NCBI GenBank assembly: GCA_023390775.1 | Contig: JAEWCF010000051.1 | Location: forward strand, 1 to 48,416 | Direction: 5' to 3' | Length of the DNA stretch: 48,416 nucleotides | From: Bacteroidota bacterium | GTDB taxonomy: Bacteria; Bacteroidota; Bacteroidia; Flavobacteriales; Flavobacteriaceae | Part shown: positions 25,129 to 32,673 of the stretch, piece after piece | Numbering within the stretch: position 1 is the first letter of the stretch | Layout: each line of letters opens with the position of its first letter | Translations under genes and position numbers: made by a program | The notes under the pieces: generated by a model | The model's input: only the letters and a program-made list of their open reading frames with translations | What the model was told of the DNA's origin: nothing | The model's database searches: none

Positions 25129-25545
25129 ATGAAAAAGTACCTCGCGATAGCCTTGCTTTCCCTTCTCATTTGGTCTTGCGACGAGAGCGGATTCAACAAC
25201 CGGAACCCGTACATCCCCAACTACTCCTTTTCCGAAACCATCAACACGACCCTTCCTTCCTACCAGCTGCTGACCTATCCCGGCAATGCGGTCTATTATC
25301 CCGGCGGCGGGGCCAGGGGTCTGATCATCTTCAATACCGGGAGCGGTTACCGCGCCTACGATGCGGCCTGTCCCAACCAGGACCTTTCCACCTGCTCGAC
25401 GATGCAGATAAGCGGCATCAACGCCATTTGCCCGTGCGACGACGTCTCCTACAGCCTCTATACCGGCCAGGCACCCAATATGGAGTATCCGATGAAACCT
25501 TACAGGGTGAGCATCGAGGGTTCGGTGCTCAGGGTCTATAATTAG
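25129..25545 (+). CDS. Rieske-like lipoprotein lacking histidine ligands
   Basis: A 138-residue protein with a lipobox ending IWSC|DESG (Cys near residue 17), so it should be lipid-anchored. The mature part follows the Rieske-type beta layout: VYYPGGGARGLIIFN, GYRAYDAACPNQDLSTC, INAICPCDDVSYSLYTGQA and YRVSIEGSVLRVYN. In a working Rieske protein the cluster is held by CxH and CxxH. Here these read CPN and CPCD, so both histidines are missing and a 2Fe-2S Rieske centre cannot form normally. The cysteines may instead make disulphides or bind another metal. A possible -7 box, TATTTTTG, lies at 25104-25111, upstream of ATG 25129. Confidence 0.75.
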   Translation: MKKYLAIALLSLLIWSCDESGFNNRNPYIPNYSFSETINTTLPSYQLLTYPGNAVYYPGGGARGLIIFNTGSGYRAYDAACPNQDLSTCSTMQISGINAICPCDDVSYSLYTGQAPNMEYPMKPYRVSIEGSVLRVYN

Positions 25546-25590
25546 AAAATGCCGCACGGGGCGGCACCTTCCATAACTAAAACAAACAAA

Positions 25591-27780
25591 TTAAAACTTG
25601 AGCGTCGCGCCCGCGAGGAAATTGATTCCGGCCTGCGGAAAATAGCTCATGTAATTTTCGCCGTATAAATAAGCGTTGGATACATATTCGGCGTCGAGCA
25701 GGTTGTTGACCAAGGCATTGAAAACAATTGCCTTGAATATCCGTTTCGGCCGGATTTCGTAGACCAGGTTCAAATCGGTTACCGAATAGCTTTCCAATCG
25801 GGTCTCTTCCGTATCGATGTTGCCCGCGTATTGTTCGCCCACGAACTTGGTGAGCAATGCGGCATAAAACCCACGCGTGAATTTATACGATGCGACCATG
25901 CCCGAAACCACCGAAGGCGAGAAGGAAATTTCGGTGTCGCCCAGTTGGACCGGCCCTCCCTCGCCAACAATCGCGTAATCTTCGATCTTGTTGACGCTCA
26001 GGGCTACATTCGGGCTCAGCGTAAACTTCGAGGTAAGGGCCAACGCCGCATCCACCTCGATACCGGCCCGGTAGCTTTTATCCACGTTTCGCCTGATCTC
26101 GGCCCCGATCTCGTCTATTTCTCCCGTTTTGACCAGCTGGTCCCGGTAAAGCATGTAAAACAGGTTGGTGTTGACCCTGTACCTGGTTGAGTTGAACCGC
26201 CAACCCAACTCAAAATCGTGCAGTTCCTCGGGTTTTGGCGTTCCGTTTTCATAATCTGTGCGATTGGGTTCCTTGGACGCCTTTGCGTAGGACAGGTAAA
26301 GTTGGTGCGATGTGCCGATCTCGTAGCTAAGGCCTGCCTTGGGATTGACAAATGAAAAAGTTTCGTCCACCTTCTTTCCGCCGTCGACCGTGGTCTTGTA
26401 GGCTACGTTGCGGAACTGCAGGTCGCCGAACAGCGAAACCCCTTTACCCACGCTGACCTGTGCCTTTGCGTAAGTGCTCAAATCAGTTTTGCGGGCGTTT
26501 TGATCATAGTAGTGATCCAGTGGTTCCGATGCGGAAGCGTAGCGCGACCAGACGACCTCCCCAAAATGGAGCCCTTCGTAATTGTTGAGCGCGCCGCCAA
26601 AAATCAGTTCGATTCCCGATTGCTTGTAGATTGCCGAAAACGTAGTTCCGTAGAAGTCATTGTCGAGCCACTTGCGGCGAACCAGGTCGCTTTCGGTGAT
26701 GGTCTCCGTACCGACGACGACGGGTTCCATGCCGTATTCGGCCAGGTCGGCGTCTTCCTTGTAATTTTCGTAAAATCCGCGGCCGATGGTGTAGTGCAGC
26801 GCAAGGTTGCTGCTCCAGCGCTCGTTCCAGCGCTCGTTCCAATGCAACTGGAAATGGTCCTGCGAATAGTCGTCGACCTCGTTTTCGTAAAAGCGCGTAT
26901 TGCCGGCCTCGTCCGTGTACATTCCGGAGTAGTTGAAAGTCGGATCCGACGCAAGCGTTTCCTTGTCGATCCCGTTCCAAGCCTGGTAGGTGCGTTCCTT
27001 GCCGCCAAAGACCAGTCCTTTCAATGTGGACGTCTTGCCGACATAGGTTCCCTGCAAAAAGTACGATTTGAGGTCCGATGTCGCGCGGTCGATGTAGCCG
27101 TCGGATTTGAGAAGCGACAACCTTCCCGAGAGTTCGAAGGCATCGTTTAGCTTCCCGCTCCCGAATTTGACCGTGTGCTTGCGCGAATTGAAACTGCCGA
27201 ATGCGTTGGAGATTTCGGCATAAGCGGTGTCGGCGATCTTCTCGGTGAGCAGGTTCAGGCTTGCGCCGAAGGCTCCCGCACCGTTGGTGGAAGTCCCCAC
27301 CCCGCGTTGAAGCTGGATACTCTCGAGCGACGAGGCGAAATCGGGCATGTTGACCCAGAAGGTGCCGCTGGATTCGCTGTCGTTGTACGGAATCCCGTTG
27401 ATGGTGACATTCACGCGGGTGGCGTCGCTTCCGCGGACGCGGATCCCGGTGTACCCGAAACCGTTGCCGGCATCGCTTGTCGTCACGACCGACGGCATGA
27501 AATTGAGCAGGATGGGAATGTCCTGGCCGAGGTTGCGGCGGTCAAGTTCCTCCTTCTGCACATTGGAGAAGGTGACCGGCGTCTTTTGAGTCGCCCGCAC
27601 CGCCGAAACCATGACATCCTGCAGCGGAATCGCCGTCGTGTCCTGTTCCTGCTGGGCACTGGCATGGGTTGAGAAAATGCATCCGAGGATGGATGCGTGA
27701 GCGATCGCGGCAAGGTACCGCGTACCGCCAAGAGCGCGGCCCGAAGGGACACGCCCGGAATTTTGGAATAAAAGTTTCAT
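25591..27780 (-). CDS. TonB-dependent outer membrane receptor, probably for thiamine
   Basis: A 729-residue receptor. After the signal peptide (cleaved near THASAQ, residue 43) come the plug domain (LQDVMVSAVRATQKTPV, IRVRGSDATRVNVTINGIPYN) and a 22-strand-type barrel. The C-terminus is INFLAGATLKF, with the final Phe needed for assembly. A TPP riboswitch at 27862-27933 reads into it, so its cargo is probably thiamine or a precursor. The N-terminus is odd: residues 9-29 (GRVPSGRALGGTRYLAAIAHA) are encoded by a copy of a genomic repeat inserted in frame, which makes the n-region unusually long. No other ATG is available before residue 56. Confidence 0.92.
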   Translation of the reverse strand: MKLLFQNSGRVPSGRALGGTRYLAAIAHASILGCIFSTHASAQQEQDTTAIPLQDVMVSAVRATQKTPVTFSNVQKEELDRRNLGQDIPILLNFMPSVVTTSDAGNGFGYTGIRVRGSDATRVNVTINGIPYNDSESSGTFWVNMPDFASSLESIQLQRGVGTSTNGAGAFGASLNLLTEKIADTAYAEISNAFGSFNSRKHTVKFGSGKLNDAFELSGRLSLLKSDGYIDRATSDLKSYFLQGTYVGKTSTLKGLVFGGKERTYQAWNGIDKETLASDPTFNYSGMYTDEAGNTRFYENEVDDYSQDHFQLHWNERWNERWSSNLALHYTIGRGFYENYKEDADLAEYGMEPVVVGTETITESDLVRRKWLDNDFYGTTFSAIYKQSGIELIFGGALNNYEGLHFGEVVWSRYASASEPLDHYYDQNARKTDLSTYAKAQVSVGKGVSLFGDLQFRNVAYKTTVDGGKKVDETFSFVNPKAGLSYEIGTSHQLYLSYAKASKEPNRTDYENGTPKPEELHDFELGWRFNSTRYRVNTNLFYMLYRDQLVKTGEIDEIGAEIRRNVDKSYRAGIEVDAALALTSKFTLSPNVALSVNKIEDYAIVGEGGPVQLGDTEISFSPSVVSGMVASYKFTRGFYAALLTKFVGEQYAGNIDTEETRLESYSVTDLNLVYEIRPKRIFKAIVFNALVNNLLDAEYVSNAYLYGENYMSYFPQAGINFLAGATLKF
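27695..27756 (+). repeat. Short GCGTGAGCG-family repeat inside the receptor signal peptide
   Basis: It begins GCGTGAGCGATCGCGGCAA, the same 19 bases as the element at 43469, and continues through a short GGTACC...GGTACGC-type hairpin to CCAAGAGCGCG and a GGGACACGCCC end. It is 62 bases long and lies wholly within the coding sequence of the TonB receptor. Confidence 0.75.
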
Positions 27781-27781
27781 C

Positions 27782-27795
27782 CGTAAAGATTTACG
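27782..27795 (-). promoter_or_regulatory. Hairpin at the receptor translation start
   Basis: CGTAAA and TTTACG pair around two bases, directly before the ATG at 27780. It may be the part of the TPP switch that hides the ribosome entry region. Confidence 0.45.
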
Positions 27796-27861
27796 AATAA
27801 AAGGGGCAATTATCCTTGGTTAATAATAGTGGTTCGGCCGTGCAGCGTCCTGCGTGGCAAT

Positions 27862-27933
27862 TCCTAAACAGCATTACCTGTTCAAGGTTCGATGGGTATG
27901 ATCTCAGCCTGTTAAAGCACCCCTTTGAGACGA
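27862..27933 (-). ncRNA. TPP riboswitch (THI element)
   Basis: Read on the minus strand it contains GGGGTGCTTTAACAGGCTGA, then GATCATACCCATCGAACC and TTGAACAGGTAATGCTG, the conserved CUGAGA, ACCC, GAACCUG and GUAAUGC blocks of the thiamine pyrophosphate aptamer in the right order. It binds TPP and lowers expression of the gene 82 bases downstream, the TonB receptor at 25591-27780. A likely -7 box, TATCTTCG, lies at 27936-27943. The switch probably acts on translation, since no T-run terminator is seen between aptamer and ATG. Confidence 0.92.
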
Positions 27934-27964
27934 CGCGAAGATAGCAAATTGTTCAATGTGAAAA

Positions 27965-28032
27965 TGTGGAAACGTACCAATTATACCAATCAACGGACAA
28001 TTGGTATATTGGTACATTAATCAATTGGTACA
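27965..28032. repeat. Short repeats of the phrase TTGGTACATT
   Basis: CAATTGGTACATTA-type words recur: TTGGTATATTGGTACATTAA, then CAATTGGTACATTACAC, with a related ACGTACCAATTATACCAATC on the left in inverted form. They fill the gap between the riboswitch and arfB. Confidence 0.6.
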
Positions 28033-28434
28033 TTACACATCGGGTTTCCTCCTCATCTCCTTCACCTCTCCCTGCTTCCTTTTATCGGCGATGCGCTTCT
28101 TGATCACGGATTTTGGGACCTTGGTCATCTTGCGCGGTTTGGCTACGGTGAGGGCGGCTTCCAGCAATTGAAGCAGTTTTTGAGTGGCGATTTCGCGGTT
28201 GCGGAGCTGGCTGCGGTCTTCTTCGCTTGCAACCGTGAGTAAGCCCTCGGTCGTGATCCGGTTGCCGAGTTTTGTGCCGATCAGCGCTTTTTCTTCGGCC
28301 GATAACCCCTCCGATGCCATGATGTCAAGCCAAAGCACGGCCTTGCTCGCGACCTTGTTGACGTTCTGGCCGCCGGCTCCGCTGCTGCGGACGGCCTTGA
28401 ACTGGAGTTCGGATATGATTTTTTCCCTGTCCAT
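28033..28434 (-). CDS. arfB: Ribosome-rescue peptidyl-tRNA hydrolase (ArfB/YaeJ)
   Basis: A 133-residue release-factor-like protein that frees stalled ribosomes. SSGAGGQNVNKVASKAVL carries the GGQ catalytic tripeptide near residue 21, and the C-terminal tail is highly basic (SVIKKRIADKRKQGEVKEM), as needed to enter the empty mRNA channel. I start at ATG 28434, which shares a base with the DUF4301 stop (TAATG); upstream codons fall inside that gene. It is the last gene of the run from 32459. Confidence 0.92.
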   Translation of the reverse strand: MDREKIISELQFKAVRSSGAGGQNVNKVASKAVLWLDIMASEGLSAEEKALIGTKLGNRITTEGLLTVASEEDRSQLRNREIATQKLLQLLEAALTVAKPRKMTKVPKSVIKKRIADKRKQGEVKEMRRKPDV

Positions 28435-29981
28435 TACGGTTGGTGTGCCGGTTTGAGCAGATCGTTGACAGTCTTGACCGGGTTGAACGTGATGAGCGGT
28501 ACCTCGACAAACAGCGTGATCCATTTGGCCATCGCGCCGTTCCAAAGCCCCGGGAGTTCAAAGGCCTTGAGCGGCTTGCCGTCCTTGTTTTTCTCGACGA
28601 TGAAGCCGCTGTTGTGGTCAACGAACTGTTGCAGGTCATATTTTTTGCCGGCGCGGTCGCGGATGCTGCACACAATGTCCACCGGATTGAAGTGCGTTGA
28701 GGCAGCCATGATTGCGGCCTGCCCCGGATTCGCAAGGTCAATCTCAGCACTCTCGACGATTTGCAGCGAGACATTGCCCTTGCGGTCGCGCACCCAGAAG
28801 GGACCGCCACCGGGTTCGCCCTCGTTCTTGACCATGCCGCAAACGCGGATGGGGCGGTCGAGCATCTTTTTGATCAGCGCGATCTTGTTTTCAAGGGTGT
28901 ACATGTCAAAATCGTCAGGCATGCAGAGTTGCAATTTGTCACAAATGAATTCGTGGATCTGGTCCACCACCGCGGCATCTGATTCCCTGTCCAGCAATTC
29001 AAGGCAATTGAATATACCGTCGCGAAGTTCGAGCAACAGCCCCGCCAACGCCTTCTTATACAAGGCAATTTCACTGCTGTGCCCCTGGGCGACATTGTCA
29101 ATGTTCTTGATGAAAATGATGTCCGAATCAAGGTTATCCAAATTGTTGATCAGGGCGCCATGCCCGCCTGGCCTGAACACAAGGGTTCCATTTGAATCCC
29201 GGAAAGGATTGTTCGCAGGGTCGACTGCAAGGGTGTCAGTGGCCGGGTCCTGCTGGCTGTAACCGACCGAAAGCGTAACGCCCGCCTCCTGTTCGTGCCT
29301 CGGCTTTGTGTTTGCGACTATAGCGTCAAAGAGCGGCCGGTGCCCCTCCGATACCGTAAAGTGAAGTTTCGAGGTCCGGCCTTTCCCGACGGCGTAAAAA
29401 ACCGCCTCGGCGATGTGTTCCTCAACCGGCGTGGCAGTGTAATTCTTGTATTTGTGAAACGGCAGGACCCCTTTGGGCAGGTCGCAGTACGCAAGCTGGT
29501 CCGGGTTGAGGAGCGCCTGGACAAAGTAGTGTATCTTCCGGCTGCGATCCCACGATCCAAAATCCCCATGGCGATCCTGGAGCCTGGAGATCACGTGATC
29601 GAAAAAAGGGAATTTTTCAAGGCCGGCCATAAACACCGCCAGGTCCGATGCGCCCTTCCGGTTGATATAGGCGTTTACGGTTTCCTGTTCGGGATCGGTT
29701 TCAAGGAGGTATTCGCTCAGGAATTTGAACATGCGGCTTGCGGCGCCGGAGGCCGGGACAAACTTTTCAGTGCGCAGTTCGGGGCTGTGCCGATCGTATT
29801 TATCGGCATAAAACCTATAACCCTGCTGATCAAATTTAACGATCCCGTCGCCAAGGGTCGCGGGCCTCTCCACAACGGTCTTGGGTATCCCGGTGGTGAA
29901 AAAATTAAATTGCGAAGCCACCGATTCCAGGCTCGTTCCCCGCGCATGCAATTGGACAAAATCGTGCGAGGTAAAACCCAT
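28434..29981 (-). CDS. DUF4301 family protein
   Basis: A protein of 515 residues from ATG 29981, found mainly in Bacteroidota. Motifs visible are FVPASGAASRMFKFL near residue 77, VFRPGGHGALINNLDNLDSD near 263, IKNIDNVAQGHSS, VCGMVKNEGEPGGGPFWV and STHFNPVDIVC. The nucleotide-binding-like GGHGALI and PASGAASRM patterns recall sugar-nucleotide pyrophosphorylases, so I suspect a nucleotidyltransferase-type activity; none is established. A longer start at 30056 would overlap the upstream kinase gene by 52 bases; the start at 29981 fits family N-termini (GFTSHDFVQLHARG). It sits between the NadR-like kinase and arfB. Confidence 0.85.
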   Translation of the reverse strand: MGFTSHDFVQLHARGTSLESVASQFNFFTTGIPKTVVERPATLGDGIVKFDQQGYRFYADKYDRHSPELRTEKFVPASGAASRMFKFLSEYLLETDPEQETVNAYINRKGASDLAVFMAGLEKFPFFDHVISRLQDRHGDFGSWDRSRKIHYFVQALLNPDQLAYCDLPKGVLPFHKYKNYTATPVEEHIAEAVFYAVGKGRTSKLHFTVSEGHRPLFDAIVANTKPRHEQEAGVTLSVGYSQQDPATDTLAVDPANNPFRDSNGTLVFRPGGHGALINNLDNLDSDIIFIKNIDNVAQGHSSEIALYKKALAGLLLELRDGIFNCLELLDRESDAAVVDQIHEFICDKLQLCMPDDFDMYTLENKIALIKKMLDRPIRVCGMVKNEGEPGGGPFWVRDRKGNVSLQIVESAEIDLANPGQAAIMAASTHFNPVDIVCSIRDRAGKKYDLQQFVDHNSGFIVEKNKDGKPLKAFELPGLWNGAMAKWITLFVEVPLITFNPVKTVNDLLKPAHQP

Positions 29982-30004
29982 TTCGCGGGCGGCGCGAAGT
30001 TTTT

Positions 30005-30550
30005 CTACAATTGTTTTGGCTTTCCGAAGTCTCTCTTCGGCGCTTCCCGAAACCATAATGTACGGTTTTCGTGCTGATCGAGCGCGGCCCTGAAATCGCG
30101 GAGCATCGACGCACGGTCATTAGGCCGGTCCCGAAGATCGTCCGGTGTCCAGGGAACGTCGATGTCGGTAAGCAGGAAAAGATCGTAGTTATGGGCTTTG
30201 GCAGCTTGGGCGATGGACGCGTCGCAAATCCCAAAATAATAATCGGCATAAACCTTCGTCTGCAAAAGGCAGGTGTCGCAGAAGACATAGCCGTTGGCCG
30301 ATTCGAATGCCTGTGCCTCAAGGGCAATCTGTCCCAAAGCGATCGGCATCAGGTCTTCGGGCGCACACGGCCGGGCCGAGTCGTCGTATTTTTTTTGAAG
30401 GTATTCGCGGGCAAATTCGGGGGCCCATGCCGTACTGAATTCATTTGCCAGTGCCTGCGCCAGCGTTGTCTTGCCGGTGCTTTCGGGACCGAAAACCGCG
30501 ATCCTCAATATCCCGGGGACGGCGGCCGGCTGTTTAAGATTTTCCTCCAT
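30005..30550 (-). CDS. NadR-like ATPase/kinase (AAA_28)
   Basis: A 181-residue cytoplasmic P-loop protein. Walker A is GPESTGKTT near residue 21, followed by WAPEFAREYL and a D-rich segment LFLLTDIDVPWTPDDLR. This is the kinase part of NadR, which phosphorylates nicotinamide riboside; it lacks the adenylyltransferase domain of full NadR. Its start overlaps the pnuC-like gene by 46 bases. The pair of a PnuC-type transporter with a vitamin kinase traps the imported vitamin. The substrate may be nicotinamide riboside or, given the adjacent TPP-controlled receptor, thiamine. Confidence 0.86.
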   Translation of the reverse strand: MEENLKQPAAVPGILRIAVFGPESTGKTTLAQALANEFSTAWAPEFAREYLQKKYDDSARPCAPEDLMPIALGQIALEAQAFESANGYVFCDTCLLQTKVYADYYFGICDASIAQAAKAHNYDLFLLTDIDVPWTPDDLRDRPNDRASMLRDFRAALDQHENRTLWFREAPKRDFGKPKQL

Positions 30551-31128
30551 GCATAGTAGGCCTGAACGGCGAGTATAGTAAAAATGACATATTGAAGCGC
30601 GAGCATTCCCAGTCCGCGGTAGGCGTACAAGGGAATGGCGATCAGGTTTCCGATGATCCAAAGCGTCCAGTTCTCGATTTTCTTGAGCGCCATGAACCAC
30701 ATCGCAGTGAAGAAAATCCCGGCGGTCAGGATGTCGAACCAGTTTTCGGTCCGGATTTCCTGACCAAACGCTTTGTATATCGTGAAAATAACGATTATCG
30801 TGACGGCAAACAGCAAGAGCCCTGTTAATTTTTCCTTGCGGCCGGTACGGGAGACCTCCACATTTTCAAGCGAGGCCCGGCTCCATTTGTACCACCCGTA
30901 CAGGCTCATGAAGGTATAGTAAATGTTTACGGTCATGTCGCCAAAGTAACCTGCGACGTAAAGCAGATAGGATGTGATGACCGTGGCGACAAGTCCCACC
31001 GGGTAGACCAAAATATTTTCTTTTTTTGCGAACCAAACGCTGGCAATTCCCGTGAAAAAAGCTATTGCCTCCAACGCGATTTGATAAAGTGGGGCCTCGC
31101 GGTAAGCGTCTATGAAAAAATCAAGCAT
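30505..31128 (-). CDS. PnuC-family vitamin transporter (PnuC or PnuT)
   Basis: A 207-residue inner-membrane protein with about seven hydrophobic segments. ENILVYPVGLVATVITSYLL and NIYYTFMSLYGWYKW are the signature of PnuC transporters, which take up nicotinamide riboside or, in the PnuT branch, thiamine by facilitated diffusion. IENWTLWIIGNLIAIPLYAY carries the conserved WxxWxxxN-type pattern. I start at ATG 31128 (LDFFIDAYREAPLYQ). It overlaps GGGP synthase by eight bases and the kinase by 46 bases, so these genes are coexpressed. The thiamine branch is favoured by the nearby TPP switch, though that switch does not control this gene. Confidence 0.88.
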   Translation of the reverse strand: MLDFFIDAYREAPLYQIALEAIAFFTGIASVWFAKKENILVYPVGLVATVITSYLLYVAGYFGDMTVNIYYTFMSLYGWYKWSRASLENVEVSRTGRKEKLTGLLLFAVTIIVIFTIYKAFGQEIRTENWFDILTAGIFFTAMWFMALKKIENWTLWIIGNLIAIPLYAYRGLGMLALQYVIFTILAVQAYYAWRKILNSRPPSPGY

Positions 31129-31828
31129 GGCCAAAGAAATGAGGGTCGCGCTCAAAGGCGGTTCCGATGACCACGAGATCAGCGCCCGCGTCATAGGCCG
31201 TTTTCAACTGTTCCGATGTGGAAATCCCGCCGCCTACGATGAGCGGAATTCGTACCGATGCGCGTACCGCCGAAATGGCTTGCGCCGAAACCGGATGCAG
31301 CGCACCGCTTCCTGCTTCCAGGTAAATGAGTTTTTGGCCGAGCATTTCACCGGCCATCGCGGTGTTGACGATGATTTCCAAATCTTCAAGCGGTAGCGTT
31401 CCGGTCACGCGCGCCACCGCCGATTCACGGCCTCCGTCAACAAGGACATAACCGGTTGGAATAATTTCCAGTCCTGAGTCACGAAGTTTTTGTGCTGCAT
31501 CGGCATGATAGCCGAACAGATAATCCGGATTGCGGCCGGAAATCAATGATAAGAGTAAAATTGCATCAGCAGCGGGGTCGATTTGCGAAGGATGCCCCGG
31601 AAAGATCACAACGGGCAGGCCGCATTTCCGCAATTCAGCAATCAAATCTTCCATTTTCCCCGCAAAGGTGCTTCCGCCCACAAAAATGTGCGTGGCCGGC
31701 GACGAGTTGATTGCCGAAATCAGGCCCGAAGCCTCGCGCGCAGAGGTCTTTTCCGGATCGATGAGGATGGCGAGGAGCTTTTTGCCGCTTGCCGAAGCCG
31801 CTAAAATATCACTGTAGATTGTAGCCAA
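31121..31828 (-). CDS. Geranylgeranylglyceryl/heptaprenylglyceryl phosphate synthase
   Basis: A 235-residue TIM-barrel prenyltransferase that joins a polyprenyl diphosphate to sn-glycerol-1-phosphate as an ether. LLAILIDPEKT near residue 18, GHPSQIDPAADAILLLSLIS, then PTGYVLVDGGRES, YLEAGSGA and PLIVGGGIST bind the phosphate and the prenyl chain. No ATG start is available. TTG 31828 gives the family N-terminus (ATIYSDILAAS) and overlaps the upstream gene by 20 bases; TTG 31891 is the longer option. The enzyme is archaeal-like, but this group is known in Bacteroidota, where its product is not settled. Confidence 0.9.
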   Translation of the reverse strand: MATIYSDILAASASGKKLLAILIDPEKTSAREASGLISAINSSPATHIFVGGSTFAGKMEDLIAELRKCGLPVVIFPGHPSQIDPAADAILLLSLISGRNPDYLFGYHADAAQKLRDSGLEIIPTGYVLVDGGRESAVARVTGTLPLEDLEIIVNTAMAGEMLGQKLIYLEAGSGALHPVSAQAISAVRASVRIPLIVGGGISTSEQLKTAYDAGADLVVIGTAFERDPHFFGHA

Positions 31829-32459
31829 GGAAACTGTTTTCAAATGCGAAGACCAGCGTATAGTTGCCGAGCTCCTCAAAATGGACCTCAAAGTTACGCA
31901 CGACGGACCCGAAATGAAGTTCGGCGGTGGTTTTTTTATCCTTCAATTCGAACGGTTTCGCCGAGATATGGTCCTTGAAACTGATGCCCTTCTCGTTGCG
32001 GATCTTGAACACGCACTCCTTGATTCCCCAATTCACCGTGAGTTTGCGGACGTAATCCTCTGCCGACGGATCGAGCGGCATGGAAGGTTCCATGAATTTA
32101 TTGGCAATCCGGGCGATCTTGTCGCGCTGCAGCTCAAGGTCGATCCCGATGGGCCGGTCGCTGATGCCGATGGCCGAGCAGTCATGCGAATGCGAGATCG
32201 AAATGTGGCGGCCGTCCGGAAGGTGCGGTTTCCCGAAGCCATCGTAAACAAGCTGCGCGTCGCTATAGCCGGCTTCCTGCAACAGCAACCGCACGGCTAC
32301 AAAGCCTTTTTGGTGCTGGTGGGACTTCATGTGGCCGATCCTGAAGATCGAACGGTCGGTCAGGGCGGCGCAGTCAAAAAGGTCCACGAAGGGCTCGGTG
32401 ATGTCCCAGGTGAGCAATTGCGTGCCCGCGTCGTGATTGATGATTGTGGAAAGCGGCAT
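31809..32459 (-). CDS. 4'-phosphopantetheinyl transferase
   Basis: A 216-residue enzyme that moves phosphopantetheine from CoA to a Ser on acyl, aryl or peptidyl carrier proteins. The motifs PIGIDLEL (metal-binding Asp and Glu, near residue 104) and WGIKECVFKI (WxxKExxxK, near residue 144) are both present, and RHISISHSHDC is the CoA-binding segment. The length fits the Sfp-like class. It heads the run of overlapping genes down to arfB. It may act on fatty acid carrier protein or on a secondary metabolite carrier; no polyketide or NRPS genes are seen. Confidence 0.88.
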   Translation of the reverse strand: MPLSTIINHDAGTQLLTWDITEPFVDLFDCAALTDRSIFRIGHMKSHQHQKGFVAVRLLLQEAGYSDAQLVYDGFGKPHLPDGRHISISHSHDCSAIGISDRPIGIDLELQRDKIARIANKFMEPSMPLDPSAEDYVRKLTVNWGIKECVFKIRNEKGISFKDHISAKPFELKDKKTTAELHFGSVVRNFEVHFEELGNYTLVFAFENSFLGYNLQ

Positions 32460-32470
32460 GTGCGTGAGGT

Positions 32471-32555
32471 TTAGCCCCGATTGCAGCGGAAATCCTTTTG
32501 CCGAAGCAGGTTTTGCGAGGCGAAAGATTGCAGCGGAAAGCGGGATTGGCTCCTA
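32471..32555 (+). repeat. AGCCCCGATT-type hairpin repeat
   Basis: Starts TTAGCCCCGATTGCAGCGGA and ends AAGCGGGATTGGCTCC. The 13-base word ATTGCAGCGGAAA occurs at 32480-32492 and 32527-32539, and the inner part has CCTTTTGCC/GCGAAAG arms like those of the GCGTGAGCG family. It lies between the divergent PPTase and ahcY genes. Confidence 0.65.
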
Positions 32556-32643
32556 ATCAATAAAATTTTCAGCGCCAAAACGTTAGGCGGGTGAAACAGG
32601 TATTAAATCTTTTTTAAACGCCGCGCCAAATAAAAGTAATGCG

Positions 32644-32651
32644 TAAATTTG
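32644..32651 (+). promoter_or_regulatory. Putative -7 box TAAATTTG of ahcY
   Basis: TAAATTTG fits TAnnTTTG and lies 22 bases before the ahcY ATG. No TTTG is seen at the usual -33 distance. Confidence 0.55.
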
Positions 32652-32673
32652 CGGCTTATACAAATATAACAAT

